A DNA stretch of 64,000 nucleotides from the NCBI RefSeq assembly GCF_040802235.1, contig NC_133163.1, forward strand, positions 70,235,501 to 70,299,500, in the 5' to 3' direction. Both the position numbers and the translations under genes were made by a program. Numbering within the stretch: position 1 is the stretch's first letter; each line of letters opens with the position of its first letter. Under the pieces are notes generated by a model. It worked only from the letters and a program-made list of their open reading frames with translations. It searched no databases and was not told the DNA's origin. Of this stretch, positions 10,226 through 22,522 are shown one piece after another. This stretch comes from Manis javanica. Its lineage: Eukaryota > Chordata > Mammalia > Pholidota > Manidae.

Positions 10226-10770
10226 GCTGACCATAGACAATTACACAGGCTTTACCTGACAGGCCTGAATGCGGAATATTTCCCTCTGCACACGAGACTT
10301 GGAGCACAGCCTGAACGGAGTTGCACTCAAGTGCTTAGCCCCCACGCTGGTCGTGCTCTTTCAACTGTTTCCCTTATTAATCCCAGGACTTCATTCCTAG
10401 GTCTCTATCTGATTCCTTGGGAGGAAATCATCCTCTGTGGAGCTTTTCTTAACAGAGGAATCAAGGGAAAAACTTGGAAAACATTTTTATTTTTCCTTAC
10501 TTGGAATTTAGTACTCTGTATTTTCCACTTTTAGCCCTCCTTTGTGCTGGTTCCCCCTTGCATGACCCCCACCCACCCCAACATCCAGACCCATAAAACT
10601 GCTAGAGCACTGTGTTCACAGATCCCTCGACAGAGATATGACCCCAAGCTGTTCCACCTGACCCTCAGGCATTGCTATGTCATGGAAGAGGGGGCTCAGC
10701 ACTTTTTCAGGTTTTAGGCTCTTGCTTATACCATCTCAATAATGATTAAAGGTTTAACTCGTTTATTTTT
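10226..10770 (+). repeat. Possible LTR-like insertion
   Basis: GC content rises sharply compared with neighbours, with pyrimidine-rich and CCCCCACCCACCCC text near 10,567, CCATAAAAC near 10,591 and GATTAAAGG near 10,744. It interrupts the old L1. Composition and position suggest an ERV LTR, but no terminal duplication was found and the family is unknown. Confidence 0.35.
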
Positions 10771-11303
10771 TCTCTTAGCAAATTTTTTAACAGTCCATTT
10801 ATGTCTTAAAGATTTAACTTTTGAGAGGAGCTGTCTTTTATTGTTGGGGAGTTATTTTTTGCTTATTTTATTTTTTATTAAAATATATTTGACATACAAT
10901 ATTCTAGAAATTTAAGCTGTTCAACACACAGATTAGATACATTTATATTTTGTAGATGATAGCATCTCTGTTACATCACATAATTACCCTTTCTTTCCTG
11001 AGTCTGGAATAATTAAGATCTAGTCTCAGCAAGTGTGATGATTATACTACAATTTTTATTTATAAGATTTTTTACCTTATAAATATTTTTATCAACCTGT
11101 TCCTATTGCCCCTGTCCTGGCCCCTTGGCAATAGCTTTTCTACTCTCTTTTTCTAAGACTTTTATTATATTAGATTCCATATATAACATATTATTTGTCT
11201 TTTTCTGTCTGGCTTATTTCACTTAGTATAACATCCTCTAGGTTCATCTATGTTTTTGCAAATAGCAAATTTCCTTATTCTTTAAGGCTGAATAATATTC
11301 CAT

Positions 11304-11310
<7 letters not shown>

Positions 11311-11334
<24 letters not shown>
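11311..11334. repeat. (AT)n simple repeat
   Basis: A run of alternating AT after CATGGC, at the site inside antisense L1 ORF2 where L1 copies often carry a short AT/CA-rich stretch (compare 29,255-29,316). Confidence 0.9.
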
Positions 11335-11843
11335 CATCTTTTCTTTATCTATTAATCCACAGACAGATACTTAGGTTGTTTCCATACCTTGGCTACTGTG
11401 AATAATGATGTTTTGAATATGGCAATCTGGATATCTCTTTGACAACATGATTTTGTTCCTTTGGGTATATATTCTGAAGTAGGATTACTGGATCACATGG
11501 TAGTTCTACTATTAATTTCTTAAGGAATCCTCATATTGTCTTCCATAGTGCTGCACAAGTTAACATTCTCGCCAGTAGTGTATGAGGGTTTGCTCTTCTT
11601 TACATCTTCACCAGTATTTGTTATTGATTGTCTTTTTTACAATAGGTACCCTAAAAGGTACAAGATGATACTTCATTGCGGTTTTGATTCCTGATGATTT
11701 CATGATGTTGAGAACGTTTTCATGTACTTGTTGGCCATTTGTGTTTTCTTTGGAAAAATATCTACTCAGTTCCTCTACCCATTTTGTAATAGGGTTATTT
11801 ATTTTTCTGCTATTGAGTTGTATGAATTCCTTGTATATTTTGG

Positions 11844-12267
11844 TGAAGCTCTTGGGGGAAGGGTGTTTCCAGCTCAGGGAAAATCCTTTATAAAACCCAT
11901 GAAACCAAAGTAAGTCATGGGAAAGTGCACGTTGGGAAAAAAACATTTTTATTGCTCACAGCTTGCTCGAATTTGCTGGCCCTTGGCACCATCCTTCTCT
12001 GGCTGCACCTTGGGCTCTGCTGCCCAGTGAGCTCTCTACCTCCCACCTGCCCCTTCCAGGAGGAACTCCATTTGTGGGTCTTTAGTGACTAGCAGATACC
12101 ATATCAATTATGTACCAGGAACAGAAGAGAGAAGAGAATGGTTGCTTTCTCTCCACCCCTTGCCCAGGTCCATGGGAGACTCTGCAGTGGTAAACACCTA
12201 ACCTATTGGTATATGAAAGAACTAAGGCTAGAAAGGAGATTCTGGAAATTCTGTCATTTACCCCATA
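11844..12267 (-). repeat. Solo LTR, long diverged relative of the ~320-bp family, in the twin-primed L1
   Basis: The insert splits L1 text that rejoins across it. It is flanked by TTTGG at 11,839-11,843 and 12,268-12,272, a 5-bp target duplication. Its right half (CTCTCCACCCCTTG, then CCTATTG, GGAGATTCTGGAAATTCTG, TTACCCC) matches the end of the LTRs at 22,208, 27,125 and 52,374. Its middle is longer and unrelated by eye. At 424 bp it is probably an older or different subfamily. Strand is set from the family. Confidence 0.8.
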
Positions 12268-12968
12268 TTTGGATACTAACTATTTATTGGATATGTGCTT
12301 TGCAAATATTTTCTCCGATTCTATACGTTGCCTTTTCATTTTGTTGATGGCTTCCTTGTGATATGGAAGCTTTTTAGTTTGGTGTAGTTTCACTCATTTA
12401 TTTTTTCTTTTGTTACCTTTGCTTTTGAAATTAAGATTGTTTTGGCTATTCAGGGTCTTCTGTGCTTCCAAGCCAATTTTAGGATATTTTTTTCTATTTT
12501 TTGAAAAATTACACTGAAATTTTGATAGGTATTATGTTGAATCTGCAGATCACTTTGGGTAGTACAGACATTTTAACATTAATTCTTTCAATTTATGAAC
12601 ACAGACTAACTTTCCATTTATTTGGTGTCTTCTCCAACTTTTTGATCAAAATCTTAACATTTCAGTGTCCAGATCTTTCACCTCCTTAATTAAATTTGTT
12701 CTTAACTATTTTATTCTTTTTGATGCTATTGTCAATGGAATTGTTTTCTAAATTTCTCTGATAAATTTTGTATAGAAATGTGGCTGATTTTTGTATATTG
12801 ATCTTGTATCCTGCAAATTTATTTAAATTGTTTATTAGTTTTAACAGTTTTTTGGTGGAATCTTGAGTTTTCTATATGTAATATCATGTCATCTGCAAAT
12901 ACAATTTTACTTATTCCTTTCTGAATTGGATACCTTTTGTTTCTCTTTCTTACATGAATATTCCTCAG

Positions 12969-14310
12969 GAGAGATTATATGTTAGGCCATAAAATAAATC
13001 TTAATAAGTCTGAGAAGGCTGATATCAGATCAAGCATCTTTTCCTACTGCAATGGTATAAAAATAGAAACAAATTATAGGAAGAAAACTAAAAAATTTGT
13101 AAAATACATGGAGATTAGAGACCATGCTCCTAAACAAATGGGTGAGAAAAGAAATCAAAGATAAATTTATAAAAATCTTGAGACAAGTGAAAATGTAAAG
13201 ACAACATAGCAAAATTTTTGTAATGCATCAAAAGCAATTCTAAAAGGAAATTTTTTGGATAAACACCTACATTAAGAAAAAAAATCTCAAATAAACAACT
13301 TAACTTTACTCCTTTGGAACTAATCCCAACGTTAGCAGTAAGAAAGAAACAACAAAAATCAGAGTGGACATACAGAAAAGATCAAAGAAGCTAAGAGTTG
13401 GTTTTCTGAAATGATAACCAAAACAGACAAACTGTTAGCTAGACTTACTAAGAGAAAATGACAGAAAACTCAAATAAATAAAATTATAAATGAAAGAGGA
13501 AACATTACAACTGATACCACAGAAATATCACAGAAATACTATTATGAACCATTACACTCCAAGAAATTTTACAACTTAGAAGAAATAGAGAAATTCCTAG
13601 AAATATGCAACCTGCCAGAACTGACATATGATGAAATAGGCAATCTGAACAGACTGATTATTAGTAAGGAGATTGAGTCACTAATCAAAAGCTTGCCAAA
13701 AAACAAAAGTGCAGGAACAGATGGCTTCACTGGTGAATTCTATGAAACATTTAAATCAGAATAACAATCCTCCTTAGACTATTATTAAAAATAGAAGAGG
13801 AACACTTATAAACTCATTTTACAAGGCCAGCATTACCCTGATACTAAAGGCAAACAAGGACATTATAAGAAAAGACTATTATAGAGCAATAACGCTGGAT
13901 GAACAAACATGAAAACATTTTCAACCAAATATTAGCAAACTGATTTCAGCAATATATGAAAAGAAGTGTGTATCATAATCAAGTGGAATTTATTACAGGG
14001 TTGCAAGGATGGTTCAACATCCATGAATCAAAATGGTGCACCACATTAGTAAAATGAAGGATAAAATCATGTGATCATCTCAACAGATGCATGAAAACAT
14101 TTGACAAATTTCAACATCCTTTCATGATAAAAATTCCCAATAAATTGGGTTTAGAGGGAAAATAACCAGCATAATAAAGGCTATATATTATATATACCCC
14201 CAGTAAACATCATACTCAATGGGGATACACTGAAAGATTTTTCACTAAGATCAGGAATAAGACGTGGATGCTGACTCTGGCCACTTTTATTCATTTTTGA
14301 ATATTGCATT
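12969..14310 (+). mobile_element. Inverted 5' part of the twin-primed L1: ORF2 endonuclease end to reverse transcriptase
   Basis: Sense ORF2 starts near the end of the endonuclease domain (AGGCCATAAAATAAATC near 12,983), passes through the linker and enters reverse transcriptase. AGTGCAGGAACAGATGGCTT near 13,708 corresponds to the finger region, and the copy ends around 14,290 just upstream of the FADD catalytic site. The partner antisense piece begins at FADD, so the two pieces together cover ORF2 with almost no gap. Many stops make it non-coding. Confidence 0.82.
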
Positions 14311-14469
14311 TAAATGGCTACTCAATTACCTAGTAGTTCAGCTCTAACTTTCCCAACTCAGCTGAACTTCCAAATATGTTAATAATATAGACTAGATAAT
14401 ATATGTATTTTAGTATGTATCCAAATATATCAAATATATAATAGTATATATACTAATATATGAAAAATA

Positions 14470-15480
14470 TTTTTGTGTCATTTATTCTGTTTCTCTAAAA
14501 TCTGCAATGATTTCTTGTTTGCATTAAATTTTATTTAAAATCTTCCTTTTCTTTTTCTCTTTCTTTCTACTGATCAGTCTTTCTGGGAACTTTATTAATA
14601 TTTCAGTATCCAACTTTTGATTTTTTCTGTTTTCTCTACTACACATTTGTTTGCATAACTTTTTTGATAACTATTTGATAATTTTATCAAGTTCTGTTAT
14701 TACTAACTTCTAAATATGAATATGTAATTGATTTTCAGCATTTTTCTTCAGCATTCTTTAAATGCTATAATAGTCCCTCCTTTATTTCACTTCATACTTT
14801 TTATAATGTTTTATTATTATTATGAGTCAGCTGAATGTTTTATAATTTCTACTAAGGTTGTATTTATCTCTGATCCATTGGCTATGGACAATGTTACTGC
14901 TTACTTACAAAATATTTAGGATATATTGTCTTTTTTTTAATGTATTCAAATTTAATTTTATTGTAGTTCAAGAACTCTCTGAATGATTCTAATCCTTTTA
15001 CTTTTATTGAGGCTTTCTTTATGGTCCAGTACATGTCAACTGTGTAAACGTTCTGTATTCTAGAAAAAATGTAGATTCTACATTGCTCCACATATGTTGA
15101 TAGTTTAATTTTTTAGCTGTATGCAGTTTTTTCATACTGCTATTGTCTGATTATTCTCTTAATCATTAAGACAGATGTGGTGAAATATACCATGACTTTA
15201 AGTATTTGTTTCTTAATTCTCTCAATTTTTTCTATATATATTTTATAACTATGTTGTTATATATAAATTTAGAATACTACATATTTTTAATGGATTGAAT
15301 AGTTTATTTGATAATACCAAAGTAATATTATTATTTTTTAATCCCAATGCCTATAAAATACTCATCACTCACATGTTTGTTTAATTTAGTTAATCGATGA
15401 AACTCTCTATATCTTTTGTTAGATTATTATGCTATATGTGCCTTACTCTGTCCCATACCATACACTACCTTTTAAGAAGA
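14470..15480 (-). mobile_element. Old L1, antisense ORF2 fragment (right piece)
   Basis: Diverged antisense L1 ORF2 text (TTTGATTTTTTCTG near 14,617; TATGGTCCAGTACATGTC near 15,020; TTCTAGAAAAAATGTAGATTC near 15,058), the same region of ORF2 seen again at 32,600-33,400. It probably continues the old L1 at 9420-10,225, split by the younger insertion. Confidence 0.6.
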
Positions 15481-17125
15481 TATTTTGGGGTATGTATTTC
15501 AATATTAAACTATCTATTTCCAAAGGAACTTTGAGGCAGTAAAACCCATTGTTTGAAAATCATGACTTAAATTTCTACAAATGGTAATATGCTTGGTTAA
15601 AATTTACTTACAAATTTTTACTAGAAAAAAACTATTTAATAATATGCTATTTCCTTGAGTTTCTGATCATATGGATATGAACTAAGCCTATTATATTTGA
15701 CTTTAAACATGATTGTTTTGCTATTTATTAAGTATCCTGTCATATTTCAATTACTTTCTGTTAAAAAGATAGTAAATAAAATGTAGGAATTAAAGGAGAC
15801 AAGCAAGAAAGTGAGAAACTTTTCACTGAATAAAGATTCAAATATACCACAAGTGGGCTAACTTAAAGTTTGGAATAGGTTAAATAAGCATTATATCATG
15901 AATTCCTATTGTATATTCATAGAGCAATAAATGCACTTAATTTTTTTAACCTATATCCAGAATAAGCATTTGAAATAATTTATAATGCCAATTAACTCAG
16001 TACTGATTTTACTAAATGTTTTATAGAAAATGACAGTGTGGAAATATGGATACTACTTTTAATATCCACGAGAAAAATAAGTTACACAGCATGTTAAGAT
16101 CTTTGAATTTTAGCTTTAAAGAGCAGTACTACTTTAAACTTTTAAAAATAAGAATGAAATTTGAGGATTGAAAAGATTTGTCCAGAACTACCAAATTATA
16201 AAGTAGCAAAAACTACCAAACAAGAAGAGCCTTTCCACTTCTCACCTCTTTGTAAAGACATAGCTAAGATATCTTTATACCTGTAATTCTAAACTCAGTA
16301 AGATAAGGATGCTGTGAAGAGAGCTATGGTTTTCTACTGTATCTAAGTAAGATAATTATCTAGTAGAAATAAAGTAGTCAAGAATTTACAGCAAACAACA
16401 GAAGAATGAATCAAGTTCATTTTCAAATGACTTGAGTAAAGGGAACAATACCACACAACTAAGGTATTAGAAATATGTAATGACAAAGAGGTTTAATTTG
16501 TAGACAATGTTTCCTGAGATGACAACTTCAAATTTCCTACAAAATATTTTTGATTCAGAAATAGGTAAGAGCTTAAAGTTGTTCTTAAAAAGAGTATTAA
16601 AAGATCTGCTTTTTGCCAATAACTTGGAGAGAATTTACTAATTAAATCAAACCTAATTGATTTCATTTTATTTTTTACAGAGTTCCAATATTAATTTGAT
16701 GGGTATAAATTCCAGAAAGTAACAATGAACAGTGTATGGATTCAACATATAGGTCACATTAGCACAGTGCATCTTGGATTTCAGGTAATATATTACTGCA
16801 TGGTTTGTTAAAGTCAAGGAAAATTTTAGTGGTACTATAGCTTGTAGATGTTAGGTTTTCATATAGTCCACTCATTCATATTTTCAGGGAAGTATCAATG
16901 AGAATATGAGAAGATACCTTCCAAATTCCCTAATTTAGTGAATAGTCATATCATGAAACTTCAATATTATCCTTGACTCTTTCTCTCCTTTATTCCCTGT
17001 ATACACCAACACACACACACACACAAAGATGGAAAGTCTAACAATTCTACATTCTAAATGTTCTTTAAATCTTTTATATCTGGCCCTTCATTAATACTAA
17101 AGTGAATTCTGTTACTTTCTGACTG
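15481..17125. other. AT-rich sequence, no feature recognised
   Basis: There is no gene-like frame and no recognised repeat, only a short (CA)n run near 17,010. Confidence 0.5.
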
Positions 17126-17310
17126 ATCACCCTTCTCTAGTACTGTCAGTTTGCAGCCACAGTAATTTCTATAAAGTACAAACATGATTATATCACTCCC
17201 TTATTTAACCTAGTCTTAAAATAAATTCTACTATCTTTAATTTATTATGTCCTTTATGATTTATCCATCTTTCTCCTCTATGACTTTTGTACTTCCATAC
17301 CCCCACTAAA
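17126..17310. repeat. Ancient L2-like fragment
   Basis: Text such as ATGATTATATCACTCCCTTA (near 17,185) followed by pyrimidine-rich CTTTCTCCTC resembles the widely dispersed L2 fragment pattern. It is very diverged, so both family and strand are uncertain. Confidence 0.35.
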
Positions 17311-17606
17311 TGACTTCTTTCAGATTATTATATCATTTATTCAAAATTTTTTGTTAACCATCTACTTTGTACTTAGCACCATGCAAGAGCTCGAAAGAAA
17401 CTATGAGAAATATTTAAATGAGCAAAGCCTTCTCTCACCTCTTGATCTTCATATATTCATATATATATCTTCATATATCAGGAAATGTAAATAGAAACAC
17501 TAAAATGACACTAGTCACTAAAACAAGTGTATACAAACAAAATATATATAGTTGATTTAAAAAAAAGGATTTAAGAACAATTAAGAATTGTTAACAATGA
17601 ACAATT

Positions 17607-17633
17607 AAAATATGTTAACAATTAACATATTTT
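17607..17633. repeat. Short perfect inverted repeat (12-bp arms, 3-base loop)
   Basis: Arms at 17,607-17,618 and 17,622-17,633 are exact complements around CAA. In AT-rich DNA this can arise by chance. A related GTTAAC element lies just upstream. Confidence 0.8.
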
Positions 17634-19425
17634 TATTACTGATAAAAAGATTGTGTGAAATGCTTTAATAAATATTTTAGATAATGATATAATAAAAAAT
17701 ATGCAGGAAATGTGGCCTCAATAAACTTAGAGCAGAAAATAAAAGAAAAGAATAAGTAAAGGAGAATGAATAGCAGGATAAATTGGAAATGGGTGTGAAT
17801 GACATCAGAAATCAATTCAAGAAATATAGCAAATTGCATAGGAGAATTAAAACTTGTAATTGTGTCACAGAGATCAGAATTGGCAATGCAAAATAAATTT
17901 AATTATGGTCCTACTGAATATTCCAATGTTAAAGTAAATGCAAAATACCTTGTGCTTAAGTAAATGAATGAGGAAGTAAAAGGGATATGAGTACATTTTT
18001 TAGATAGTAAAAAAATGTAGAAATATAAAATGTGTAAGTTATGAAACAGAAGCCATGTTACATAAAAAAATTAATAAAAATATCTGGTTATAAACTCTAT
18101 TGTATAATAGAACATTGAGAAGTAAGGAGAAACACAGGAAATGGTACTAAGTTCTTTGCCAAAAATCTTAACTTTACATATATTATTTAAGAGTAATAAA
18201 AAATAAATAGTGGAGAACATAAAAGAAGACATAAAAAAATGTGTACAGCAAAAGGAAGAACAGAGGAAGAAAGCATAAAAAATGATGAGAAAACAAAAAT
18301 CAGACATATTCCTCATGACAATAAATGTAAATGGCTTAAGTTTCCATATTGAAAGCAATGACACTCAGAATCTGTGTGTTTGTGTATGTTAAGTAACTAT
18401 ATTCTAGTAAGATAAAGTATATCAAAACTAAAAATTTAAAATTCCTTAGTGTTATCTATAACCAGATTTTCTATCAATATACCTTTGATCTTTGTAAATG
18501 TAGTTTCACTTTTCTGATTAAAATGAATCTATTGATAGAACAAGTAGAACATTGTTTCTTTAGGGGAAAAAAAGCCAAAATTCAGAAACTCACCTAACTC
18601 AGCATTCTTCCAAAATTATTTTTAGTTATAAGAAACCCATTATTATTTTTCATAGTAAATATTCATGGTACCATTCAAACAATTTTGAGAATTTTTGGAA
18701 GGTAGAACAAGCATAGCCAAGGAAAAGTACACGGAAAAATATGTAAAAGGTTAAATTTGTTTCCTAAAGTGATTTCAGATAAGTTAAATAAAACAGAAGT
18801 ATCAAAAAATATACAAAGAAACTTCTAATTTCTAATATATCCTCCTGATGGAAACACACATATAATTATCATATGAATTCAACTGAAATATACAGCAATC
18901 AAATCAGTGTGTCATAATAAAATAATAATGTTTGAACATCTGCTATAAAAAGTTAGTCCCTCCTGGCAATAATCTGAAATATTAGGAAGCAAAGTTTAAA
19001 GAGACATTTGCTTGGATATCAAATGCTTGAGGCCTCAGACAATGTCAGTGTTCTGTCAGTGTCTGCAACTCAAATATTTGTTCTTTGAAGTATTTGGCAA
19101 AGCAGTTTACCCTTCTACAGAACTACCTGTACTAAATTGCAGATGCTTTCTTATAGGTGGATTAGAGAAAATTCATTTCCAGCTAAATAAAAGTTTCATT
19201 CATATCAACTAGATTATAAGAATAAAAATAAAGATTGTACCTATGAATATTATAGGCCATTGCACATTTCATATCATATAGTATATGTTTATATAAATGT
19301 TTATATAAAATGAAAGTAGTATTTATATTAAATTAAATATAGTAGAGAAAAATTGTCTTAAAGAAATGGAAAATATGGGAAAATGTGTTTCTTGTTCAAG
19401 TGTTTATTACTATTTTGATAGTGAT
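17634..19425. other. AT-rich sequence, no feature recognised
   Basis: Open frames here are short and overlap on both strands with no family match. No repeat was recognised. Confidence 0.5.
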
Positions 19426-19575
19426 AAATAAATGACAAAGTATCTCATTTACTCATCACAAAGTAGCTATGAAGTACATATCATTATGATCATTTGACTA
19501 TAAAGGAAACATTTCTCAGAGTTGTTAACTAATCTGCTCCGCTTCAGACAATAAGCAGATGACTATGAATGGAAA
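19426..19575 (+). repeat. Ancient MIR-like fragment
   Basis: It follows the MIR core order by eye: a decayed 'ctcatttactcatcacaaag' (19,443-19,462), an 'agtac...attatgatcatttgac' stretch, and a decayed 'tcagagttgttaactaatct'. Divergence is high. Confidence 0.4.
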
Positions 19576-20984
19576 CCAGTTCTGACTGATTCCAATAACT
19601 GTTTTTGTTTTTTTGTTTTCAGTATACTCAAAGAAGGGTATTATAGCTCTTTTAGAGGATGCTCTTGCTCTTCAGTGGGAAGCAGAGAAGGGAGGGAGTA
19701 GCAATTTGGGGTTTACCTTAAGTGACTACTAGGAGAAGCATAACTAATGATTATAAAGTAATACAAAAAAATATGCCTCCAACTAAACCAGTGTCTAAGG
19801 AGGGCTTTAATTTTCAAATAAGACTCTATTAGAAATAGTGACAGGGCATGTACTTTTGAGCAAGAGTATATGGCATTTATCTTTGTTTTGTAACACAAAA
19901 TGCAGAAAACATCTCATGAATGCCTCTATTTAAAGACAGGTAAAATGAGGGTTTATGTAAGGCAGCCCAAGAGACACCTCATAATTTCCATGAAAAATTA
20001 GCTTTCATTTCCTATCATAAAAAGGAAAGTAGTTATATTTTATCATTTGAAATTGCTCAGCTAGAAGGAAAGCAGAGAGGAAATGAAGTACCATCATCAA
20101 CACCCTAAGAATCTATGTCTTTAGCATAATGAAGAGAAAAAAGAAAATACATAAAACTTTGAATGAACAGGTTGTCACGGCACATGAAATAAGACATTAT
20201 ACTCCTTTTCAACCAAATTTTTATTTTACGGCAAGAGTTGGAGTGGGGATTAGAGAAAGAAAATGCCAGGAAGAGACTGGCAAAATGAGGGGATGGTAAC
20301 ATCTGAGCTGGCTCATTCACATAAGCAAAGCCACACTAAATAGGGAAGTGATTCAAAAACAAGACAATTTCTCTAGGGAAATAAAACTTCCTCCTGGAAA
20401 GATGGAGCAAACCCATATATTGGTGCCTTAATAAAATTTCAGATGTGTGAACAAGACTCCAGGCCCTTTAACCAAGACTGCACATCAGGTGAGTTCACCT
20501 GCCTATTCCCTACACACTTAGGATAGAGAAAAAGTGGACACATTTCAAAACCCAATTCTCAAACTGTAGTTCAATGTGAAAAAGTAAAGACAAATTTGCC
20601 CACAATACATTCACATAAAAGAACTACCCATCTCAAAAGCCTGGGATGCCTAAAAATGGCAAGTATGAAATAATTTTACAGTAAAAAGACAAGGCAATAA
20701 AAAAAAAAAAAAGAACATGCAGGCAGCAGATTAGGAATTTGTTTCCATAAAATATAATCAAAGAAAATGATCAAATGCTCCCAAAAGTAATTCTACAGAA
20801 AAATGAAATGAAAACAATGATTTAATAAAATCAGAATCCATCAAGGAGACAAAAAAATAAGTAAAAACCAGTTTAAAATGAGAAATTCCAGAACCAGACA
20901 AATATGTCTGTGACCAAAATAACACTTGTTACAAAATAACAAGAAAACTAGGAACACAAAAAAATAGAAGATATATGTGTCTGT

Positions 20985-21460
20985 CATATTGAAAAATTCT
21001 AAGGCATTTTATAAGCTTTGGTAAGGGTGTAGGCAAATAAACTCTCTTTAACTTGGTTTGTGGCTTTATAAATTAATAAAACTTTTGCAAAGGAATGTGG
21101 TAATACAGAGCAAAATTTAAAGTGTTCATATGATTTAAATCAACCATTAGTCTCAAAATTTAATCTAAAATATACTTTCAAAAGTATACCAAGTTATGAA
21201 TAAGATTTACTGAAACTCTACTTATTTAGCATCAATTTCCAATTTACAGCATACTGAAAACAGCCAGGATGTCTACAACTAGTAGCCTGGAAAAATACTT
21301 TGTAACAGCTTAAAAATTGAGATATATGGATATATTTTTGTATGTTTTTGGGATAATATGAGTTAACAAATCACACTTCTGAAGAAATAGATGCAGATGT
21401 TACAAACATGGACAGCTTTATTACCCAGAAAGGTGTATCAATAAAGAATGATCTACAGCC
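20985..21460 (+). repeat. Ancient LINE (L1/HAL1-like) 3' fragment
   Basis: Spaced remnants of the LINE ORF2 tail pattern can be followed: GCAAAGGAATGTGGTAATAC near 21,088, CATCAATTTCCAATTTACAG near 21,230, AAACAGCCAGGATGTC near 21,258. Divergence is high, so the family call is weak. Confidence 0.35.
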
Positions 21461-22207
21461 AGATTAACCACTTTATTCCCAGATATAGACATACCCATAT
21501 CTTACCAAGAGCTCTACATGGTAGGGAACACAGCCTGTCCTGGTAAACTCACTAAATTGAGGAAGAGAATTAAAGTGAACTAACAACAGACTGCTCCCAA
21601 AAGAGGCAGCGGCTGAGACACATTCTTGGACCTTCTTTTGTCTCAATCTCACCAATCTTATAATTCACTGCTTCCTGAGGGAAAAGAAAGTGAGAGCACA
21701 CTTTCTTGATCAAGTTATTTTCTAAACTGTACTCTCTGGGGGTAAAGAGGAACTTTCTTACCTATCAGCCACTGTCAGATGCAATAGGAGAGAAAATATT
21801 ACTTGTAATGGTGTAAACAAAGCCAAGTATAGAGCAATGTTTTCTTATGAACCTTAAGTACATCTTTCTCCTAAGAGTTGATATCATGTCTCATAAATGA
21901 AATCCAACTTGCATGTAAGAAATGAAAAACATGAGCATGACTCAAAAAACTAATACTTTATCCACAAGGATAATGCTTATTCACATTTGGGCTGAATTTG
22001 GCCATAAAACATTATGAATGAGGTAGTTTATCTTGAGCCTTATTTACCTTCCCATCTCCTTTTCCATTTTTTCTTTTCTGTTTCCAGATCCCACTATTTT
22101 TAATATCACCCTCCCTCCCAGGCATTTCCAGGCTAGTTAGCAGTGTCTGGATCCTCATCACATAATATAAAATCTGGTGCTAGTTTCTTAAGTTACTACA
22201 CACCATA
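21461..22207. other. No feature recognised
   Basis: Unique-looking sequence up to the LTR at 22,208. Confidence 0.45.
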
Positions 22208-22522
22208 TGTAACTCCAGGGGAAAGTCCTGGGGCAAAATACCTCTGAAACTGAAATCAGTCAAAGGGAGAAATAAAGTGAGGGAAATCTGTTTATTGCTT
22301 ACAAGCAGTCATACACTTCTGCTCACCCCTGTCTCTGGCAACCTGGATGCAAAAAGGGGCCCCATCCAACCTCTCAGGTCCGGATAAGCCATTGCTCACC
22401 GTTGTAATTATCTATTGATATGTAAATGGACTAATTCTCTCCACCCCTTGGAAACACCTATTGATATGTTGATACATTAAACCCAGGCGAGAGATTCTGG
22501 AAATACTGTAATTTTACCCACA
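22208..22522 (-). repeat. Solo LTR, ~320-bp family, copy 1
   Basis: Plus-strand edges are TGTAACTCC and TTTTACCCACA, flanked by CCATA at 22,203-22,207 and 22,523-22,527, a perfect 5-bp target duplication. Four other copies in the window share the sequence throughout. Sense orientation is taken as minus because the copy at 48,329 has AATAAA near its 3' end in that sense. No internal retroviral sequence remains, so it is a solo LTR. Confidence 0.92.

Larger units (their letters stand above)
10845..12968 (-). mobile_element. L1 (antisense): 3' UTR and ORF2 C-terminal half, twin-primed copy
   Basis: Reading the minus strand from right to left gives ORF2 from the reverse-transcriptase FADD region (near 12,890) through the C-terminal domain to the 3' UTR, with the A-tail as plus-strand T-rich sequence near 10,860. 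The plus strand shows typical antisense L1 text (ATGGTAGTTCTA near 11,498; GCTACTGTGAATAATG near 11,392; TTGCCTTTTCATTTTG near 12,329). The LTR at 11,844-12,267 splits it. At about 12,968 orientation flips to plus, with ORF2 coverage continuing upstream: the mark of L1 twin-priming. Confidence 0.85.

Noticed and set aside
22208-22522. The ~320-bp repeat as a SINE
   Set aside because: No A- or B-box promoter and no A-tail; TG...CA ends and fixed 5-bp duplications indicate an LTR.
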